Part shown: in pieces, positions 17,811 to 26,953 of the stretch
Numbering within the stretch: position 1 is the first letter of the stretch
Layout of the letters: every line of letters begins with the position of its first letter
Assembly: GCA_002238865.1 (NCBI GenBank)
Contig: MPNE01000015.1
Span: 20,100-84,099, forward strand
Length of the DNA stretch: 64,000 nt
Source: Gemmatimonadetes bacterium bin94
GTDB taxonomy: Bacteria; Gemmatimonadota; Gemmatimonadetes; Longimicrobiales; Gaopeijiaceae
Direction: 5' to 3'
The notes under the pieces: generated by a model
The model's database searches: none
Seen by the model: the letters and a program-made list of their open reading frames with translations, nothing else
Told to the model about the DNA's origin: nothing
Program-made: the position numbers and the translations under genes

Positions 17811-19438
17811 AGTTGAACGGAAGGGACTACACGGCCGACACCTTCCGGGGAGACCTCTTCGGGGGCCTCACATCCGCGGTCGTGGCGCTCCCGGTGGCGC
17901 TGGCCTTCGGCGTGGCATCGGGGATGGGCGCGGCCGCGGGCCTGTACAGCGTGATCGCAGTAGGCTTCTTCGCGTCCGTTTTCGGTGGAACACGGTCCCA
18001 GATCTCCGGCCCCACGGGGCCGATGACGATCGCCATGGCGGTCATCATCACGACCCACGCGTCCACGCTCCCCGAAGCGCTGACGGTGGTCATCATGGGC
18101 GGCCTGCTGCAAATCCTTCTGGGTCTGTTGCGGGTGGGCCGCTTCGTCGAATACACGCCGTACGTCGTAATCTCCGGGTTCATGTCGGGCGTCGGCATCA
18201 TCATCATCCTGATTCAGGTGCTGCCCTTCCTCGGAGCTGCACCCGTTCCTGGCGGCCCGATGGGGGCGTTGCAAGCGCTGCCCGCCGCCGTGGCCGACGT
18301 CAACCTCGGCGCGCTTGTCCTGGGGATCGTGGCACTGTCCGTCGGCGCCCTTTGGCCTCGCCGGCTGACAACCTATCTGCCCGGTCTTCTCGTTGCGCTG
18401 GTCACCGGCACCCTGCTCGGAGTGCTCTGGCTCACCGATGTCCCCGTGATCGGACCGGTGCCGTCCGGCCTGCCGGGGATCCAGCTGGAACTCCCGACGC
18501 CAGGCTTCCTGCTGAGGGCCGTGGAGCCCGCGATCATCCTGGCCCTGCTCGGGTCGGTTGACAGCCTGCTCACGTCGCTGGTTGCGGATTCGCTGACCGG
18601 CACGCGCCACAAGCCGAACAAGGAACTTATCGGCCAGGGCATCGGCAACATCGTCGCGGGGATGTTCGGCGGCCTGCCCGGAGCGGGGGCCACCATGGGC
18701 ACCGTCACGAACATCCACGCCGGTGGAACGACGCAGGTGTCGGGCGCACTGCGCGCCTTGATGGTCCTGGCGCTGCTGCTGGGCCTCGGGCAATTGGTCG
18801 AGCCGATCCCCCAGGCCGTGCTGGCAGGGATTCTGATGAAGGTCGGCTGGGACATCATCGACTGGCCTCTCCTCACACGAGTCCACCGCATTCGGCGTGA
18901 ACACCTCTTCGTCATGGTGATGACGCTGGGCCTGACGGTATTCGTCGACCTGGTGACCGCCGTGGCCATCGGGTTGATCGCGGCGGGGATGGTCCACGCC
19001 CAGCAGCTGGGGCGTGTGGAGATGGACAGCGTCGTCTCCGTGCCGCTGCTGGACCACGTTGTGTTCGAGGGGCTGGCGGATCCGACCGCGGTTGATCAAT
19101 ACGCGGCCCGGGTCGGCCTCGTGCGGCTCAAGGGGAGCTTCACGGTCGCGTCGTCCCAGAAGCTGTACGGGGTCATCGGCGGGGACATCAAGGACCACGA
19201 CATCGTGATCTTCGACTTTTCGGGGGCGACCTACATCGACGACAGTGCGGCCATGTCCATCAACCGGCTCATCACAACCGCACACGAGGAGGACACTCAG
19301 TGCATCGTGATGGGGCTCTCGGGCGCAGCGGCGGAGACCCTGCAGACGCTCGACGTTCTGCGGGACGTGCCGGACGCGCTGGTGGTGAAGGGCAAGAACG
19401 AGGCGCGCGAGGCGGCGGTCAGGCTGCTGGAGAAGTGA
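17807..19438 (+). CDS. SulP-family inorganic anion transporter with STAS domain
   Basis: This 543-aa inner-membrane protein has the SulP transport core with about 12-14 membrane segments. It includes the signature region GLYSVIAVGFFASVFGGTRS and the SGPTGPMTIAMAV substrate-site helix, and ends in a cytoplasmic STAS domain at about 430-540 with the conserved IDDSAAMSINRL phospho-site-like loop. It moves sulfate, bicarbonate or a similar anion. The GTG start overlaps the preceding gene by four bases. Length matches the family. The ion cannot be decided from sequence; bicarbonate and sulfate carriers look alike. The S9 peptidase gene follows after seven bases. Confidence 0.9.
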   Translation: MKLNGRDYTADTFRGDLFGGLTSAVVALPVALAFGVASGMGAAAGLYSVIAVGFFASVFGGTRSQISGPTGPMTIAMAVIITTHASTLPEALTVVIMGGLLQILLGLLRVGRFVEYTPYVVISGFMSGVGIIIILIQVLPFLGAAPVPGGPMGALQALPAAVADVNLGALVLGIVALSVGALWPRRLTTYLPGLLVALVTGTLLGVLWLTDVPVIGPVPSGLPGIQLELPTPGFLLRAVEPAIILALLGSVDSLLTSLVADSLTGTRHKPNKELIGQGIGNIVAGMFGGLPGAGATMGTVTNIHAGGTTQVSGALRALMVLALLLGLGQLVEPIPQAVLAGILMKVGWDIIDWPLLTRVHRIRREHLFVMVMTLGLTVFVDLVTAVAIGLIAAGMVHAQQLGRVEMDSVVSVPLLDHVVFEGLADPTAVDQYAARVGLVRLKGSFTVASSQKLYGVIGGDIKDHDIVIFDFSGATYIDDSAAMSINRLITTAHEEDTQCIVMGLSGAAAETLQTLDVLRDVPDALVVKGKNEAREAAVRLLEK

Positions 19439-19445
19439 GATCACC

Positions 19446-21821
19446 ATGATGCCGGCCACGGCGACCCACCTCCCGCTGCTCCTCCCCCTGGTCCTCGCTG
19501 CGACGCAGCAGCCCCAGCCCGACGACCCGCCCGGAGCGCTTCCCTATGACCTGGCGTTCGGAATGGCCTCCTTCGTCTGGGATACCGAATTCTCGGTCTC
19601 GGCGGACGGTCGCTTCGTCGCCTACGATGTCCGCACACCGCCCGCGGATACGGAGCTGAACCTCGACGAGAGATACCAGCCGAACGGGACGCCCAGCTCG
19701 GCAGTCGGGACCAGGGTCCATTACACGGAGTTGTCCACGCGGCAAACCGTCGATGTCTGCCCCGGAGGCGCGTGCTGGCGGCCGGTGTGGTCGCCGGACG
19801 GGCGGTCGATCGCCTTCTTCTCGGACGCCGGCGGGGTTCCGCAGCTCTGGCTTCACGACATCGCCACTGGAGCGTCGCGCATGCTCTCCGACGAAGCCAT
19901 CAAGCCGAAACTCTGGCACGGAGACGAGCCGCGCTGGAGCCCGGACGGCTCGACGCTCTACGCCGGATTCGCTCCCGAGGGCAAGTTCAGCAACCCCGCA
20001 CGGCCCGCCGAGGTTCGCGCGGAGAACCCGGCCGGTGTCGTTGTCCTCCGCAGCGGAAGCGAGGCGGTGGCGGCCCCGGACGACGGACCGCCGCCCACAC
20101 CGATGACGGATCACTACGCCCGCGAACATCTCGTCACCGTCAAGGCGGTGGACGTTCGCACCGGGCGGACGCGGGTCCTCGTGCCCCAGGACGCCGGGAT
20201 TCCCGCAGGGACCATCCGCCGCTCTGCGTCGGGTACGTGGCTCGGGTACCTCTCGACCTTCAGACCCGAGAGCGACACGACGCAGTCCAGCGTCATGGAC
20301 GTGGCAGCGGTCCCGGCAGGCGGCGGCGACCCGGTTGTCGTCGTCAGGGGTACGCCGCTCACCCGGTACGACTACTTCGGCGGCTCCTACGCCTGGCACC
20401 CCTCGGACGACCGGCTGATGTACCTCGACGGGAATCGGATGCACCTCCTCGACCTGCGCTCGGGAACGGCGTCCGCCCCGCAAGCGCTGGCGCCCGAACT
20501 GGGGGATGTCGCACCGACCGTCTTCGCCTTCACCCGCGATGGCCGGTCCGCGGCTTTTGGCGTGGACGTGTTCGACGACCAGGGATACGGCGACCCGCGC
20601 CCCCGTGGCATCGCCCTCGTCCCCCTGGACGGCGGCCCGCCGACGACCATCGCCATCGACGACGAGCGCTGGACCTGGGATCGCGTCCTCAAGGCGGACG
20701 AGCGAACCCTCTGGCAGCCCGACAGCTCGTCGGTCTCGGTCCTCCTCACCGAGCGCTCGACCGGGGAGAAGGCGGTCGTTCGCTACGATCCCGCCACCGG
20801 CGAGAGCCGGGTCCTGTGGAAGGCGCGCGCAAAGCTCCTCAACCTCACGTCGGGCGGCAGTCACGACTTCATGGTCGGCCAGTACGAGGACATGCGGACA
20901 CCCGCCAACCTCTACCGTTTCGACGCGGACTTCGGGTCACGGGAGCGGATCTCGCACATCGATCCCCGGCTGGACGGCGTAGCGGTCGGGACTGCGGAGA
21001 CCTTCGAGACGACGGTCCCGCTCCACGATGGCACGCTGGCCACCGTGAAGACTGCCGTGCTCCTGCCCGCGGGGGCCAGGCGGGGCGACCGGCTGCCGGC
21101 GATCGTCACCATGTACCCGGGCAGCGACGTTACCCGCCGCGCCGCGGACTTCGGCGGCGGCAGCGTGTTCACCGTCCCCAACCTGGTCTTCACGAGCCGC
21201 GGATTCGCGGTGATTCTGTGCGACCTGACCCTCGGCCCGAATGAAGAAGCGGGCAATCCCATCCGCGACATGGTCGACGTCCTTCTGCCGCAGGTGTACC
21301 GCGCGGCCGAACTGGGGTACGTGGACATCAACCGCCTCGGGATCACCGGGCAGTCCTATGGCGGCTACGGCACCGGCTCGATCATCACCCGCACCAACAT
21401 CTTCCGCGCCGCCGTCCCCATTTCCGGGATCTACGACCTCTTCGGCAACTACGGGCGCATCGACATCGACGGGGGCGGGTTCTTCCTGGCTTGGAGCGAG
21501 GGCGGGCAGGCGCGGATGGGAACTCACCCGTGGGCGAACGTGCGCCGCTACCTCGACAACTCGCCGTACTACAACGCGGACAAGATCTCCACGCCGGTGC
21601 TGATCGTGCACGGGACCGCGGACATGGCGTATCACGACGCCGGGAAGCTGTTCACGGCACTCCGCCGGCTCGGAAAACCGGCTCAGCTGGCATCGTACCA
21701 GGACCAGGGGCACGTAATCTCGTCGTGGAAGCGCGGCAGCGCGGTCGACGCGGCCCGCCGGATGGTGGAGTTCTACCGAAGGCTGCTGGAGGAGCCGGTT
21801 TCCGGGCCCGTCAGCCCGTAA
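19446..21821 (+). CDS. S9 (prolyl oligopeptidase family) peptidase
   Basis: This 791-aa exported serine peptidase has a short signal peptide (HLPLLLPLVLAA), an N-terminal propeller of about 500 residues with WSPDG-type repeats (VWSPDGRSIAFFS, RWSPDGSTLYAG), and a C-terminal alpha/beta-hydrolase. The catalytic serine is in GQSYGGYGTGS, the aspartate in HGTADMAYHDAG and the histidine in DQGHVIS. It should cut short peptides in the periplasm. Two adjacent ATGs (19446, 19449) are possible starts. It sits seven bases after the SulP gene and its end overlaps the end of the convergent transporter gene by 11 bases. Confidence 0.9.
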   Translation: MMPATATHLPLLLPLVLAATQQPQPDDPPGALPYDLAFGMASFVWDTEFSVSADGRFVAYDVRTPPADTELNLDERYQPNGTPSSAVGTRVHYTELSTRQTVDVCPGGACWRPVWSPDGRSIAFFSDAGGVPQLWLHDIATGASRMLSDEAIKPKLWHGDEPRWSPDGSTLYAGFAPEGKFSNPARPAEVRAENPAGVVVLRSGSEAVAAPDDGPPPTPMTDHYAREHLVTVKAVDVRTGRTRVLVPQDAGIPAGTIRRSASGTWLGYLSTFRPESDTTQSSVMDVAAVPAGGGDPVVVVRGTPLTRYDYFGGSYAWHPSDDRLMYLDGNRMHLLDLRSGTASAPQALAPELGDVAPTVFAFTRDGRSAAFGVDVFDDQGYGDPRPRGIALVPLDGGPPTTIAIDDERWTWDRVLKADERTLWQPDSSSVSVLLTERSTGEKAVVRYDPATGESRVLWKARAKLLNLTSGGSHDFMVGQYEDMRTPANLYRFDADFGSRERISHIDPRLDGVAVGTAETFETTVPLHDGTLATVKTAVLLPAGARRGDRLPAIVTMYPGSDVTRRAADFGGGSVFTVPNLVFTSRGFAVILCDLTLGPNEEAGNPIRDMVDVLLPQVYRAAELGYVDINRLGITGQSYGGYGTGSIITRTNIFRAAVPISGIYDLFGNYGRIDIDGGGFFLAWSEGGQARMGTHPWANVRRYLDNSPYYNADKISTPVLIVHGTADMAYHDAGKLFTALRRLGKPAQLASYQDQGHVISSWKRGSAVDAARRMVEFYRRLLEEPVSGPVSP

Positions 21822-23163
21822 CCTTCCGCGCCTGCGCCCTCCCAAGCCCGATCGACAGCGCAATCCACATGGCCGCCAGGGGCCCGGTCGAGACAGCCAC
21901 CCACACCAGTGTCAGCCCCAGCACCGCGAAGAGGCCGTCGATCCCCGCTCCAGCCAGATCGCCGCCACGGTACAGGAACACATCGACCACCGGCTTCGCC
22001 TTGTACTTCTCGGACGGCGTCACGACGCTGAAGAGCGTCTCCCGGGAGGGCCGCGAAATGGCGTAGCGGGTCGCGCGGTGCACGGCCTGGAAGATCATCA
22101 TGACCCCGTACACCGGCCACACCGCGAGCACCGCGAAACCGGCCAGCGTCACCAGCGGCAGGATCGCCAGCGTCCATCCCACGCCCAGCTTCCGGATCAC
22201 ATGCGTGGTGATGAAGATCTGGGTGATCAGCGTCGCAATCTGCGCCACGTTGTCGAACTGGGCGAAGTTGCCGAGCAGCTGGCTGAAGGTGTCCGAGTCG
22301 CTCAGGATGATGTTCGCCTGCGTGAAGTAGATCAGGGTGTTGGACACGGCCATGAACACCACCCAAAGGCCGACCCCGAGCAGATACGGGGAGGTTGCCA
22401 CCGCACGTACGCCGTCCCAGAAGGTGCCCCCGATCGCGCCGCCCGCGTCCCCGCTCTGCCCGTCCCCGTCCCCTTCGCCGGCGGCCGCTGCCCCGACCGC
22501 ACTCAGTCGCGACGCGTCCGACCGCACCGCCATTCGGTCCAGTATCAGCATGACGGCAATGGCCACCGCGAAGAAGGCGGCGCCCATCAGCATGAGGCCC
22601 GCGGGCAGATAGGGGCTCTCGGTCCGGCCACTGATGACGTTGGTCGCCCAGCTTCCGCATATCGCGCCCAGCGTGCCCCCGATTCCCACGAACGCGAACA
22701 TCCGCTTGCCCTGGTCGACGTCGAAGATGTCCACCATGAACGCCCAGAACACGCTGGTCGTGAACAGGTTGATGACGGTCAGCCAGATGTAGAAGGAGTA
22801 GCCCACGCCCCGGGACCGCGCGGTCTGGGCATCGGTGCCGATGAGCCCGCCTCCCGACCTGACGTCCTGGATGATGAGGGCCGCGAACCCGATCAGGCAC
22901 ACGATCACGAAGAGGTACGCCACCGGGATGAAGCGGCGCCGGTTCGTGCGCGCCACCACGCCGCCAAAGGCGAGGACCGCGGCGAGCGACGCGAAGCAGT
23001 TGATCGCGAAGAGCCAGCGCAGCTCGTCCATGCCGCGCGCGACCCCCATGGCTTCGCGCACCGGGCGAAGGAAGAAGTAACCGCAGAGGATGACGAAGAA
23101 GAAGAGCGCCGACATCGCGGCCAGAGCGAATTCGCCGCGCTTCATGTTGACGAGCCTGTTCAC
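21811..23163 (-). CDS. ATP/ADP-carrier-like (NTT/MFS) transporter, copy 1
   Basis: This 450-aa membrane protein has about 12 hydrophobic segments. It opens with a signature shared with its neighbour, YFFLRPVREAMGVARG, and ends with the TPSEKYKAKPVVDVFLYRGGD motif characteristic of bacterial proteins related to the ATP/ADP (TLC/NTT) carrier family. A Gly/Asp-rich cytoplasmic linker of about 30 residues lies between the two halves (around residue 230). I choose the GTG at 23163 because it aligns with the start of the paralogue; an ATG at 23145 is possible. The longer open frame upstream is antisense noise. Such proteins occur in free-living bacteria, where nucleotide exchange is unlikely, and their substrate is unknown. 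Confidence 0.75.
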   Translation of the reverse strand: MNRLVNMKRGEFALAAMSALFFFVILCGYFFLRPVREAMGVARGMDELRWLFAINCFASLAAVLAFGGVVARTNRRRFIPVAYLFVIVCLIGFAALIIQDVRSGGGLIGTDAQTARSRGVGYSFYIWLTVINLFTTSVFWAFMVDIFDVDQGKRMFAFVGIGGTLGAICGSWATNVISGRTESPYLPAGLMLMGAAFFAVAIAVMLILDRMAVRSDASRLSAVGAAAAGEGDGDGQSGDAGGAIGGTFWDGVRAVATSPYLLGVGLWVVFMAVSNTLIYFTQANIILSDSDTFSQLLGNFAQFDNVAQIATLITQIFITTHVIRKLGVGWTLAILPLVTLAGFAVLAVWPVYGVMMIFQAVHRATRYAISRPSRETLFSVVTPSEKYKAKPVVDVFLYRGGDLAGAGIDGLFAVLGLTLVWVAVSTGPLAAMWIALSIGLGRAQARKVTG

Positions 23164-23424
23164 TGGATCCGTCCCGCGAAACCGATCAGCCGCTGCAGTA
23201 CGCCCGCCACTGTCACCCCCCGTTTTGTGGTCCTCGACGGGCGGCTCTCGTGAACACGCCCGGCACCTGCCATTGACGTATCCGAAAAGAAGTCCATCCT
23301 CCATCGGAGGCAAGCTGCGACCCGCTTTCGCGACCGAGCTCCCGGAGCGCACCCCGATCGCCATGACCACTTCGCCACCCGCGACCCCGTTTCCGGGCCC
23401 GATCCATCGCCCCGGATCCGATCG

Positions 23425-24738
23425 GTGAACGCGCCCTCGCCGACCCCGGTGCAGAATGTCGCCGCCCGTCTGACCGGCACCCGTCCGGAGGAAGCGGGCA
23501 TCGTCCTGCTCTCCGCGGCCTACTTCTTCTTCATCCTGTCGGCCTACTACGTGCTCCGCCCGATCCGTGACGGAATGGGCGTTGCCGGCGGAGTGGAGAA
23601 CATTCCGTGGCTCTTCACGGCGACCCTGGCGGGCATGCTCGTCGCCCACCCCATCTTCGCGTCCATCGTCTCCCGGTGGCCCCGCAAGCGGTTCGTGACG
23701 GTCACCTACCGTTTCTTTATGCTAAACCTTTTGGTTTACTATTTGCTTCTGACCAGGCTGGGAGAGGGCACGGCGGCCGTCTGGGTGGGACGAACGTTCT
23801 TCGTCTGGATCAGCGTCTTCAACCTCTTCGTGGTATCCGTCTTCTGGTCGTTCATGACGGACATCTACCGCGAGCGTCAGAGCCGGCGACTGTTCGGGCT
23901 GATCGGGGTCGGCGGGACCGTGGGTGGCATCGTCGGCTCTTCGATCACCGCGTTCCTCGTCGGTGTCCTCAGCCTGCCCACGCTGCTGTGGTTTTCGATC
24001 GTGCTGCTGGAGTGCGCGGTGCGGTGTCTCAAGGGGCTGGACCGGCGCGTGGGACTCCAGCCTTCGTCCAGCGTCCCTCCGTCCGACGCGCCGTCATCCG
24101 CCGAGGTGATCGGCGGCTCGGCGCTGGACGGCATCAAGCGCGTGCTTGCCTCGCCCTACCTGCTCGGCATCTGCGCGTTCATGCTGCTCTTCACCATCGG
24201 ATCGACGTTCCTGTACAACATCCAGGCCGAGATCGTCGCGCGAACCTTCTCGGACATTTCGCAACAGACCTCGGTGTTCGCGCGCATCGACCTGGCGGTG
24301 AACACGCTGACCCTGGCCACCCAGCTGTTCCTGACCGGAAGGCTCATGAAGTGGCTCGGGGTGGGCGTCACACTGGCCATCCTTCCCCTGATCAGCATGG
24401 TCGGGTTCCTCGCACTGGGGGCGGCGCCGGTCTTCGCGGTGTTCGTCGTGTTCCAGGTGCTGCGACGGGCGGGCAATTTTGCGGTCGCCGTGCCCACGCG
24501 CGAAGTGCTGTACACCGTGCTCCCCCGCCGAGACAAGTACAAGGCCAAGAACTTCAACGACACGTTCGTCTATCGCACGGGCGACCAGGTGGGGGCGTGG
24601 TCCTTCGCGGGGCTGGGCGCGGTGGGCCTGAGTTCGGCCGCGCTGGCGTGGTCGATGGTGCCGGTGGCGGGGGTGTGGCTGGTGGTGGCGCTGTGGCTGG
24701 GGAGGCGGCAGCAGGTGCTGGCGGGGGATGAGGACTAG
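23425..24738 (+). CDS. ATP/ADP-carrier-like (NTT/MFS) transporter, copy 2
   Basis: This 437-aa protein has about 12 membrane segments. It is a clear paralogue of the divergent gene, sharing YYVLRPIRDGMGVAGG near the N-terminus and PRRDKYKAKNFNDTFVYRTGD near the C-terminus. It starts at a GTG. A short AT-rich patch at 23710-23755, encoding LNLLVYYLLL, uses rare codons (CTA, TTG, TTT) and contains a degenerate copy of the palindrome found in two promoters. The pair faces away from a shared 261-base intergenic region, so they may be co-regulated and may act together as a heterodimer or as two related carriers. The substrate is unknown. Confidence 0.75.
   Translation: MNAPSPTPVQNVAARLTGTRPEEAGIVLLSAAYFFFILSAYYVLRPIRDGMGVAGGVENIPWLFTATLAGMLVAHPIFASIVSRWPRKRFVTVTYRFFMLNLLVYYLLLTRLGEGTAAVWVGRTFFVWISVFNLFVVSVFWSFMTDIYRERQSRRLFGLIGVGGTVGGIVGSSITAFLVGVLSLPTLLWFSIVLLECAVRCLKGLDRRVGLQPSSSVPPSDAPSSAEVIGGSALDGIKRVLASPYLLGICAFMLLFTIGSTFLYNIQAEIVARTFSDISQQTSVFARIDLAVNTLTLATQLFLTGRLMKWLGVGVTLAILPLISMVGFLALGAAPVFAVFVVFQVLRRAGNFAVAVPTREVLYTVLPRRDKYKAKNFNDTFVYRTGDQVGAWSFAGLGAVGLSSAALAWSMVPVAGVWLVVALWLGRRQQVLAGDED
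23721..23740. promoter_or_regulatory. degenerate copy of ACTAAAC-N6-GTTTAGT inside a transporter gene
   Basis: The sequence GCTAAACCTTTTGGTTTACT matches the promoter palindrome at 18 of its 20 positions when the spacer is ignored, with the same 20-base length. Its inner part TAAACC-TTTT-GGTTTA is perfectly symmetric. It lies about 300 bases inside the copy 2 transporter gene, in an AT-rich patch within very GC-rich coding DNA. It may be an intragenic operator or roadblock site, or coincidence driven by the Leu/Val/Tyr codons there. Confidence 0.35.
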
Positions 24739-24834
24739 ATCATGCAGTAGTCGCCCGCAATCGCCCAGTGCGAGAGGTAGTGACGAGGTGTCGCACGGGT
24801 GGCCGCGTGCCGATGTTGAGGGGGAGCGCCCGCA

Positions 24835-25569
24835 TCACTCCTTCGACGTCCTTGCCCGGACCACCAAATGTCTTGTTGGCGAGGCGGACGACCCCCTCGG
24901 TGTGACAGCCCACTCGCGGGCGCGCACCCACAGCGCGGCGGTCACGAACGCGAACGACCCGACCCACACCCAGTACGCGGTGCCGAGATGTCCGTACATG
25001 AAGAAGTCGCCATCGACTGTGACCGGAAGTGGACGCACCAGATTGAGCAACCCGAATCCGAGGGCAGAGATGCCCACGGACCCGAGCACGCGTCTCAGCC
25101 ACCATTCGATCCGCCGTCGGGCCCGTCCCAGAAGCGGCAACGTGATGGCCATCGCCAGGCTTGGGAGCAGCCCGACGATCCAGCCATGCTCGAGCGCAAG
25201 CCGCAGGAATTCCCATCCCGAAGCCGAAACCCCGCGGGCCGGGCTGGCCGGGCTGAACGCGACGATGCCGAACCCGGGGAGAAGAAGGGACAGCGCATAC
25301 AGCCCCCAGCCCACCAACAGGAGAGACCTCCAGAGGGGTGTCTCCGACTTGCCCAACTCCCGAAAGAGGGCGGTCGGGTCACTGATCTCATCTCGGACGG
25401 CAGCCTTGAACGCGGCTGCGGAGCCGGGCGCGGGACCCGACTCTCGCTTCTCGGCGGCGTGGGACCGCAGGTGATCTTCCAACTCCGCCAGCTCGAGTGG
25501 AGAAAACCACCCCTTTGCCTGGAGATCCTCGCGCCACCTCCCAACTTCGTCATCCAGCCGGCGCGGCAC
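24835..25569 (-). CDS. membrane protein with N-terminal soluble prefix, partner of PadR
   Basis: This 244-aa protein has a soluble N-terminal segment of about 75 residues (EDHLRSHAAEKRE) resembling the HAAS/permease-prefix helical module, followed by about five membrane helices (LLLVGWGLYALSLLLPGFG, GLLPSLAMAITLPLLG and others). It starts inside the 3' end of the PadR gene (20-base overlap), the usual arrangement for PadR-controlled membrane proteins. The HAAS-like part may contact a partner or the regulator. No transport or enzymatic motif is visible, so the function is unknown. Confidence 0.65.
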   Translation of the reverse strand: MPRRLDDEVGRWREDLQAKGWFSPLELAELEDHLRSHAAEKRESGPAPGSAAAFKAAVRDEISDPTALFRELGKSETPLWRSLLLVGWGLYALSLLLPGFGIVAFSPASPARGVSASGWEFLRLALEHGWIVGLLPSLAMAITLPLLGRARRRIEWWLRRVLGSVGISALGFGLLNLVRPLPVTVDGDFFMYGHLGTAYWVWVGSFAFVTAALWVRAREWAVTPRGSSASPTRHLVVRARTSKE

Positions 25570-25906
25570 CGCTGCCCCACGATATCTCGAGCGTCGAATG
25601 CACTCTACGCCAGCTCTCCCTGTCCGTCGACAACTGCTGTAGGCCGCGGGCGGTCAACCGGTAGTACTTGCGCGGCCGTTCCTCTTCGTTGACTTCCCAG
25701 TAGCCTTCGACGAGCCCGTCGCGCTCGATCCGGTGGAGCAGGGGATAGAGCATGCCGCCGGACCAGTCCAGGTCGCCATCCGAGAGGTGCTTTACCTGCT
25801 TCAGGATTTCGTACCCGTACCTGTCGCCTCCGGCCAGGATGGAGAGCACCAGTGGGCGCGAGCAGGCCGCCACTAACTCCTTGGAGATTCGCTTTGCGTC
25901 ATCCAT
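25550..25906 (-). CDS. PadR-family transcriptional regulator
   Basis: This 118-aa protein has the PadR winged helix, with DRYGYEILKQVKHLSDGDL and the signature GGMLYPLLHRIERDGLV, and RKYYRLTARGLQQL in the wing. These regulators usually repress a neighbouring membrane-protein or transporter operon and respond to small hydrophobic compounds. Its 3' end overlaps the start of the membrane protein gene at 25569, so the two are one unit. It lies four bases from the end of the ankyrin pseudogene, which could supply the promoter. Confidence 0.9.
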   Translation of the reverse strand: MDDAKRISKELVAACSRPLVLSILAGGDRYGYEILKQVKHLSDGDLDWSGGMLYPLLHRIERDGLVEGYWEVNEEERPRKYYRLTARGLQQLSTDRESWRRVHSTLEISWGSGAAPAG

Positions 25907-25909
25907 TCG

Positions 25910-26736
25910 CTATGGTCGCTTGGGGTTCGGGGGGTGGGGGGAAACGGTTCTCAACTCATCCGGGAGTACGCCAGGCAGAGATGCCAGTATGGCGAGCAAC
26001 ACGGCTACCGCAACCACGCTCGTCGCCACCGTCCGCAGGAACCGCGCCCGGATCGCTGCCCGTCGCTGTGCCTCTCCTCGGATGAGGCCGGCGACACTGT
26101 CGTCCTCGGCCCAAAGCATGGGGGTACCGCCATCGAATGCCTCCACGGAAAGGTCCGCGCCGTGCCTGAGGAGGACTGCCACGATCTCCGGATTCGGCCC
26201 GCCCATCAGCACATCATTCACCCTTCTTCTGGCAGCGTCGTGCAACGGCGTAAACCCCACCACCGCCTGGTGTTAACGTCCGTCGCCCTGGCGAGTTCTT
26301 CCACCACGGCCGGATTGTCATTGAACAGGGCCGCAATGTGCAGGGGCGTGCGTCCACGTTCGTTCACGGCGTTGACGTTCGCACCATACCGGAGCAGCAC
26401 CCGTACGATCTCCGGATCCGAGTTGAACCTGGCGGCCATATGAAGCGGCGTCCGACGCGTGGGCGGCGAAGAATCCTCCAGGTTGGCTCCCACCTCGACG
26501 AGCACCGAGATCACCTCCGGATCGTCGCTGAACGCCGCCGCACGATGCAGGACCGTCAAGTTGTAGGACGAAAACCGGTCGTGGACGGAACACCCGGCGG
26601 CAAGGCACTCCCTTACCCGCGCTACACCGGCGGTTCTCCAGAAATCCTGGGTCGCCCACTCCTCGCAAGGGAGCTGGACGGCGGCCGGTTCGACTGCAAG
26701 CGCTGTCAGCAATAGATTAGTAACATAGGTAGTCAT
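25910..26736 (-). pseudogene. ankyrin-repeat protein gene split by a frameshift
   Basis: The 5' part (ATG at 26736) encodes a short signal-like N-terminus and three to four ankyrin repeats (TVLHRAAAF, RTPLHMAARFNSDPEIV, RTPLHIAALFNDNPAVV), then runs out of frame to a TGA at 26218. The reading continues in another frame from about 26270: GFTPLHDAARRRVND, PEIVAVLLRHGADL, then a membrane helix (TVATSVVAVAVLLAILASL) and a stop at 25910. Joined, this gives one protein of about 275 residues with an N-terminal ankyrin domain and a C-terminal membrane anchor. The shift lies at about 26254-26270, in a run of GGTGGTGGGG. It could be a real mutation, a sequencing slip at the G-run, or programmed frameshifting. 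Confidence 0.75.
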
Positions 26737-26953
26737 GATATTGCTCTTGGGGACGAATATCGCGTGGCGACCGCATTTCCGCTAGGAGCGCCAGAGTAGA
26801 GAGATCGTTGCCGCCGCAGACGCGGGCTCCGGCACTCCACCGCCGAATCGCGGGATGTCCACCATGCTCGATGAGCCCCTCGAATCGTGAGTATCGGCGA
26901 GCGGCGCGGCCGTCCAGCCCTCGATCGAGGCCATCGGCGCGATGCCTGTTCAC
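26717..26953 (-). CDS. small ORF with strong ribosome site, unknown
   Basis: A GTG at 26953 is preceded by GGAAGGAG six bases upstream, the best ribosome site in this part of the window, and opens a 78-codon frame whose end overlaps the start of the ankyrin gene by 20 bases. Its product is basic and arginine-rich in the first half (RADGLDRGLDGRAARRYSRF) with no signal peptide or known motif. The context suggests a short leader gene that couples translation into the ankyrin gene. Coding potential of the protein itself is weak, so it may be a true small protein or only a leader. Confidence 0.35.
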   Translation of the reverse strand: MNRHRADGLDRGLDGRAARRYSRFEGLIEHGGHPAIRRWSAGARVCGGNDLSTLALLAEMRSPRDIRPQEQYHDYLCY

